DNA of 12,426 nucleotides from NCBI GenBank assembly GCA_947487745.1, contig CANKXQ010000020.1, positions 1 to 12,426 of the forward strand, in the 5' to 3' direction. The translations under genes were made by a program, and so were the position numbers. Every line of letters starts with the position of its first letter. Within the stretch, counting starts at the first letter, position 1. Below the pieces are notes generated by a model, which worked only from the letters and a program-made list of their open reading frames with translations, searched no databases and was not told where the DNA came from. Below are positions 6,824 to 12,426 of the stretch, in pieces. The DNA comes from Spartobacteria bacterium. Lineage in GTDB: Bacteria > Verrucomicrobiota > Verrucomicrobiia > Chthoniobacterales > Terrimicrobiaceae.

Positions 6824-6851
6824 AAAATACGGCTCATTCCGGCCCAGTCAA
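6824..6851 (-). promoter_or_regulatory. rpoZ-smpB promoter (sigma-70 type)
   Basis: On the minus strand TTGACT (plus 6846-6851) and TATTTT (plus 6824-6829) are separated by 16 nt. The predicted start near 6817 gives a leader of about 34 nt to ATG 6783. The same hexamers and spacing recur before rpoB, which supports the call. The -35 box abuts the A/T tract shared with the rplA promoter. Confidence 0.6.
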
Positions 6852-6896
6852 TTTTTTAATTTTTTAATTTGACAATCCTCCCGACTCATCTAATTT
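6850..6896 (+). promoter_or_regulatory. rplA operon promoter with A/T-rich UP-like element
   Basis: A perfect -35 TTGACA (6869-6874), a 16-nt spacer and a -10 TAATTT (6891-6896, weaker match). Immediately upstream is AA-T6-AA-T6-AA-TTT (6850-6870), an 8-nt period of A/T tracts in the position of an UP element. The start is predicted near 6903, giving a leader of about 63 nt before rplA. Highly expressed ribosomal operons commonly use such elements. Confidence 0.65.
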
Positions 6897-6901
6897 CTCG
6901 C

Positions 6902-6917
6902 CTCCCGTTAACGGGAG
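6902..6917. promoter_or_regulatory. 16-bp perfect palindrome at the predicted rplA transcription start
   Basis: CTCCCGTTAACGGGAG is a perfect palindrome centred on GTTAAC. It spans the predicted +1 (about 6903). As DNA it could be an operator for a dimeric regulator; as RNA it would be a hairpin at the very 5' end that could protect the transcript. No regulator gene is adjacent. Confidence 0.45.
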
Positions 6918-6927
6918 AAACTCAACC

Positions 6928-6956
6928 GCAGGAGACCGGATGGTCGTTCGCACTGC
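6928..6956 (+). promoter_or_regulatory. Structured rplA leader, possible L1 autoregulatory site
   Basis: GACC-GGAT-GGTC (6934-6945) forms a 4-bp hairpin, and GCAG (6928-6931) can pair with CTGC (6953-6956) around it, leaving an asymmetric internal loop (GA on one side, GTTCGCA on the other). Two short helices with an asymmetric loop just before rplA suit an L1 translational-repression site, which in other bacteria sits in the L11/L1 operon leader. The L1 assignment is inference from position and shape. Confidence 0.35.
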
Positions 6957-7059
6957 ACTCACTCCATGCAAAAAAAACGAAGCAAGCGCTACCGCGAAGC
7001 GGCAGCAAAAGTTGAGGCCAATAAAAAATATGCACTGGCCGATGCGATCAACACTCTGA
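6940..7059 (+). CDS. Candidate leader ORF with SD, overlapping the rplA start out of frame
   Basis: 39 codons from ATG 6940 to TGA 7057-7059, beginning MVVRTALTPCKKNEAS. It has the best SD in the window, AGGAG (6930-6934) at 5 nt spacing, whereas rplA itself (ATG 6966) has none. From codon 9 on it lies within rplA in another frame, so most of its sequence is constrained by L1. At 6972-6978 its frame reads A-AAA-AAC, a known -1 slippery heptamer, and a -1 slip would enter the rplA frame. It could serve translational coupling to rplA, or the SD could be part of an RNA structure only. No known peptide is recognised. Confidence 0.3.
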   Translation: MVVRTALTPCKKNEASATAKRQQKLRPIKNMHWPMRSTL

Positions 7060-7667
7060 AGACACTTCCTGCTGTGAAGTTCGATCAGACCGTGACCCTC
7101 TCTTTCAAGCTGGGCGTGGATCCCAAGCAGAGCGACCAGATGGTGCGTGGCACCTGTCCGCTTCCAAATGGCAGTGGAAAAATGTTTCGCGTCTTGGTTT
7201 TCGCAACCGGACAAGCTGCCGAAGCCGCCACGGATGCCGGAGCCGAAATCGTCGGATTCGAAGATGTCATCAAAAAAGTCACTGGAGGTTTCTCCGACTT
7301 CGATGTCGCCATCGCCACACCCGCAGCCATGGCTGAAGTCCGCAAACTCGGTCGCGTTCTCGGACCTCGTGGCCTCATGCCAAATCCAAAAACCGGCACT
7401 GTTACTGACGACACCGCGAAAGCCGTCAAGGAAGTCAAGGCGGGTCGCGTGGAATTCAAGCTCGACAAAAACGGCAACATTGCCGTCCCAGTCGGAAAAT
7501 TTTCCTTCGAACCACAAGCCCTCGTGGAAAACGGTTCCGCCGTCATCGACGCAGTCGTCAAGGCGCGCCCGGCAACAGCCAAAGGTTCTTTTGTAAACGC
7601 CATCACTCTCAGCGCGACAATGTCCCCTGGTCTCGCCGTGGATCCTGCACCCTACCTCAAAAACTAA
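6966..7667 (+). CDS. rplA: 50S ribosomal protein L1
   Basis: 233 aa, the usual L1 length. L1 forms the mobile L1 stalk on 23S rRNA, helps E-site tRNA release, and in many bacteria represses its own mRNA. Visible are a basic N-terminus (MQKKRSKRYREAAAKV), KYALADAINTLK (22-33), SDQMVRGTCPLPNGSGK, and the L1 signature GPRGLMPNPKTGTVT near residues 133-147. The C-terminal KGSFVNAITLSATMSPGL matches family ends. The N-terminus aligns with E. coli L1 from its first residues, supporting ATG 6966 despite the absence of an SD (CACTCACTCC upstream). Codons 2-4 contain an A8 run. It is the first gene of the cluster; rplK, its usual upstream partner, is not here. Confidence 0.97.
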   Translation: MQKKRSKRYREAAAKVEANKKYALADAINTLKTLPAVKFDQTVTLSFKLGVDPKQSDQMVRGTCPLPNGSGKMFRVLVFATGQAAEAATDAGAEIVGFEDVIKKVTGGFSDFDVAIATPAAMAEVRKLGRVLGPRGLMPNPKTGTVTDDTAKAVKEVKAGRVEFKLDKNGNIAVPVGKFSFEPQALVENGSAVIDAVVKARPATAKGSFVNAITLSATMSPGLAVDPAPYLKN

Positions 7668-7679
7668 GCATTTCATTCC

Positions 7680-8201
7680 ATGAGACCCGAGAAAACACTC
7701 ATCGTTTCCGACATTCGCGAGAAGCTCCAAGCTTCACCTTACCTGCTCGTCGTTGACTTCACCGGCATGAAGGTGCCGCATTTTGAAAATCTCCGCATTC
7801 GTCTGGCTGACGCCGGCGCCCGCATGAGCGTTGTGAGGAATACATTCCTTCGCATCGCTGCAACGGAGCTCAAGATGCCTGAGCTGTCCGACTCGCTTGC
7901 GGGCCAGACTGCAATGGTCACTGGCGAAACCGACATCTGTGCCGCAGCAAAGGTTCTCAAAACCTTTGCTGCCGAGTTCAAGAAGCCAACAGTCCGCGCC
8001 GGTGTTCTCGACAATGCGGCACTCAGTGCTGCACAAGTTGCCGAGCTCGCCGACCTGCCAAGCAAGGACGTCCTCCGCGCCAAGCTGCTCGGCCTGCTTC
8101 AGACTCCAGCCAGCCAGTTTGTTCGCATCCTCAACGAACCCGCCGCCAGCTTGGCGCGCGTGCTCAAGGCCAAAGGCGACGCGCTCGCCGGCGCCGAATA
8201 A
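7680..8201 (+). CDS. rplJ: 50S ribosomal protein L10
   Basis: 173 aa. L10 anchors L7/L12 dimers to the ribosome at the stalk base. Family landmarks: MRPEKTLIVSDIREKL, LLVVDFTGMKVPHFENLR (residues 22-39), ARMSVVRNTFLRIA (47-60), and the C-terminal helix LLGLLQTPASQFVRILNEP then ASLARVLKAKGDAL (about 139-170), which carries the L12-binding sites. It begins 12 nt after rplA with TTTCATTCC before the ATG, so no SD and no space for the usual L10 leader RNA. Co-transcription with rplA is almost certain. Confidence 0.96.
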   Translation: MRPEKTLIVSDIREKLQASPYLLVVDFTGMKVPHFENLRIRLADAGARMSVVRNTFLRIAATELKMPELSDSLAGQTAMVTGETDICAAAKVLKTFAAEFKKPTVRAGVLDNAALSAAQVAELADLPSKDVLRAKLLGLLQTPASQFVRILNEPAASLARVLKAKGDALAGAE

Positions 8202-8227
8202 TTCCAAAGAGAAAAATTTCATCACCA

Positions 8228-8320
8228 CGCCGAAAGGCGAGGGGATGGACAACAAGAAAACACAACCGGTTCCTTGTCGGTCAGGCGGCTTCCTGACTCA
8301 ATCTTCCCGATGCCTCGGGA
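8228..8320 (+). promoter_or_regulatory. Structured rplJ-rplL intercistronic RNA, three hairpins
   Basis: Within the 149-nt spacer three stems are evident: CGCC-GAAA-GGCG with a GNRA loop (8228-8239), GTCAGG-CGGCTT-CCTGAC (8280-8297) and TCCCGA-TGCC-TCGGGA (8305-8320). None is followed by a T tract, so they are not terminators. They may be processing sites, stability elements or a binding site for a stalk protein. The last one ends 30 nt before the SD-less rplL start. Confidence 0.5.
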
Positions 8321-8403
8321 TACGACGATACCAAAACACAAATACACCATATGGCAGATACAACCGCACTCGTCGATCAACTCAGCGGACTCACCGTCCT
8401 TGA
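8245..8403 (+). CDS. Candidate leader ORF overlapping the rplL start out of frame
   Basis: 52 codons from ATG 8245 to TGA 8401-8403, beginning [15 protein letters not shown] and ending in a basic [16 protein letters not shown] (8233-8237) at 7 nt spacing is a usable SD, but it lies in the loop and stem of the first hairpin. The frame crosses the two following hairpins and ends 53 nt inside rplL. Its translation would unfold the spacer and could control access to the rplL start. The same layout is seen at rplA. It could equally be chance. Confidence 0.25.
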   Translation: MDNKKTQPVPCRSGGFLTQSSRCLGIRRYQNTNTPYGRYNRTRRSTQRTHRP

Positions 8404-8734
8404 AATTGCTGACCTCGTTAAACAACTCGAAGAAAAATGGGGCGTTAGCGCCGCTGCTCCCGTTGCTGTAGCCGCTGCAGGCCCAGCCGGTGGAGCCGCT
8501 GCTGCACCAGCTGAGGAGAAAACCTCCTTCGACGTCATCCTCACCGATGCCGGCACCAACAAGATTGCCGTCATTAAAGAAGTTCGCGCCGCTGTGGCCG
8601 GACTCGGTCTCGCCGAGGCTAAAGCCCTCGTCGAAGGCGCACCAAAGTCCCTTAAAGAGGGCGTCACCAAGGAAGAAGCCGCTGAGATCAAGAAGAAGAT
8701 CGAAGCCGCCGGCGCCAAGGTCGAAGTCAAGTAA
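8351..8734 (+). CDS. rplL: 50S ribosomal protein L7/L12
   Basis: 127 aa. L7/L12 dimers form the ribosomal stalk that recruits translation GTPases. The N-terminal dimerisation domain ([20 protein letters not shown], residues 7-26) is followed by an Ala/Gly/Pro-rich hinge (about 34-55) and the conserved C-terminal domain: [50 protein letters not shown], and AGAKVEVK at the end. All are standard. The start is preceded by AAATACACCAT without an SD, surprising for a protein needed in several copies per ribosome; A-rich unstructured upstream RNA or coupling may compensate. Confidence 0.97.
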   Translation: MADTTALVDQLSGLTVLEIADLVKQLEEKWGVSAAAPVAVAAAGPAGGAAAAPAEEKTSFDVILTDAGTNKIAVIKEVRAAVAGLGLAEAKALVEGAPKSLKEGVTKEEAAEIKKKIEAAGAKVEVK

Positions 8735-8748
8735 GCCAGTTTCAAACT

Positions 8749-8787
8749 CCGCAGGGAGGTCCGGAATACCTCTTGACCTTCCTGCGG
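8749..8787 (+). terminator. Long hairpin after rplL (attenuator or RNA processing site)
   Basis: CCGCAGGGAGGT (8749-8760) pairs with ACCTTCCTGCGG (8776-8787): 12 bp with one G-U, around a 15-nt loop. It starts 14 nt after the rplL stop. The following GTTTAGCTATTTT is a poor T tract, so partial termination or RNase cleavage is more likely than full termination. E. coli has both an attenuator and an RNase III site between rplL and rpoB, lowering rpoBC expression relative to the ribosomal genes. The 3' arm also contains part of the -35 box of the rpoB promoter. Confidence 0.55.
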
Positions 8788-8800
8788 GTTTAGCTATTTT
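8773..8800 (+). promoter_or_regulatory. Internal rpoB promoter (sigma-70 type)
   Basis: TTGACC (8773-8778), 16 nt, TATTTT (8795-8800). The hexamers and spacing are nearly those of the rpoZ promoter in this window. The start near 8807 would give an rpoB leader of about 183 nt carrying the downstream hairpins. An own promoter would let rpoBC be expressed separately from the stalk genes. Confidence 0.5.
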
Positions 8801-8881
8801 CACACGCTCGCTTTACCAGCAAAAAAACAACCATCTGCTCCTTCGCCAACACAAAGCATTTCAGCATCCGCCATCGGATCC

Positions 8882-8920
8882 TCTGGAAATATCCAGACTC
8901 CTCCGGTCACGGAGTTTTTT
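8882..8920 (+). terminator. Tandem hairpins with T6 tract in the rpoB leader (candidate attenuator)
   Basis: TCTGGA-AATA-TCCAGA (8882-8897, 6-bp stem) is followed after 3 nt by CTCCG-GTCA-CGGAG (8901-8914, 5-bp stem) and TTTTTT (8915-8920). The second is a textbook intrinsic terminator 70 nt upstream of rpoB. As rpoB is essential, termination must be partial or regulated; the first stem or upstream rpoB leader may modulate it. Confidence 0.6.
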
Positions 8921-8946
8921 GCTTTCGCGAAGAGACCGATGACCAC

Positions 8947-8962
8947 GGCCTTGGATTAGGCC
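8947..8962 (+). promoter_or_regulatory. Hairpin just upstream of rpoB
   Basis: GGCCT-TGGATT-AGGCC gives a 5-bp stem ending 27 nt before the rpoB ATG, with no T tract after it. It may affect ribosome loading at the SD-less start. It overlaps a 6-codon ORF (ATG 8939, TAG 8957) preceded by GAAGAGACCG. Confidence 0.35.
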
Positions 8963-8989
8963 AAACAACCCGCGGCACCGCAAAAAAAC

Positions 8990-12426
<3,437 letters not shown>

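Noticed and set aside
6864..7730. 288-codon minus-strand ORF opposite rplA
   Set aside because: Antisense shadow of L1; it would also run through the rplA promoter.
8939..8959. Six-codon ORF MTTALD before rpoB as a coding gene
   Set aside because: Too short to support as a protein; mentioned only as part of the recurring leader pattern.

Overview
The window looks like a chromosomal segment of a moderately GC-rich bacterium of the PVC group, probably Verrucomicrobiota. The main support is the RpoB rifampicin-pocket block (FGRSQLSQFMDQTNP, then [14 protein letters not shown]), which resembles chlamydial and verrucomicrobial RpoB more than the proteobacterial form (FGSSQLSQFMDQNNP). The near absence of Shine-Dalgarno (SD) sequences before the real starts fits, but does not prove, this placement. 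I saw no mobile element, CRISPR array, tRNA or rRNA.

Left part (1-6081), mixed housekeeping and accessory genes. The 3' end of accC (biotin carboxylase) enters from the left. On the minus strand lie a PIG-L/LmbE-type deacetylase and nagB (glucosamine-6-phosphate deaminase), probably an amino-sugar deacetylation/deamination pair. The deacetylase frame runs 265 nt into nagB without a stop, and nagB lies exactly in its -1 frame. A divergent interval with a strong minus-strand terminator leads to a Na+/phosphate-cotransporter-like membrane protein with a PhoU-like tail. Its end overlaps by 31 bp a convergent gene that I read as a catalytically dead ClpP-fold protein. Next come a secreted YSC84/SYLF-domain protein (minus) and a short-chain dehydrogenase/reductase whose catalytic Ser position is Gly (plus).

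Right part (6082-12426), gene-expression machinery. smpB and rpoZ (omega) run leftward. rplA, rplJ, rplL and rpoB (cut by the window end) run rightward. The rpoZ and rplA promoters are back to back, with their -35 boxes separated only by a 17-nt A/T tract that could serve as an UP element for both. A third promoter of the same type (TTGACC, 16 nt, TATTTT) lies before rpoB. rplK does not precede rplA, and only 12 nt separate rplA and rplJ, so there is no room for a classical L10 leader.

The least ordinary part is the RNA between these genes. The rplA leader, the rplJ-rplL spacer (149 nt) and the rplL-rpoB spacer (255 nt) are rich in hairpins, including a 12-bp stem after rplL and a terminator-like hairpin with a T6 tract before rpoB. 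The rplA and rplL starts lack an SD, yet each is overlapped out of frame by a short ORF that does have an SD-like sequence. The start regions of these short ORFs resemble a third site before rpoB. This suggests a shared regulatory RNA element or leader-ORF system, which is my main novelty candidate but is inference.
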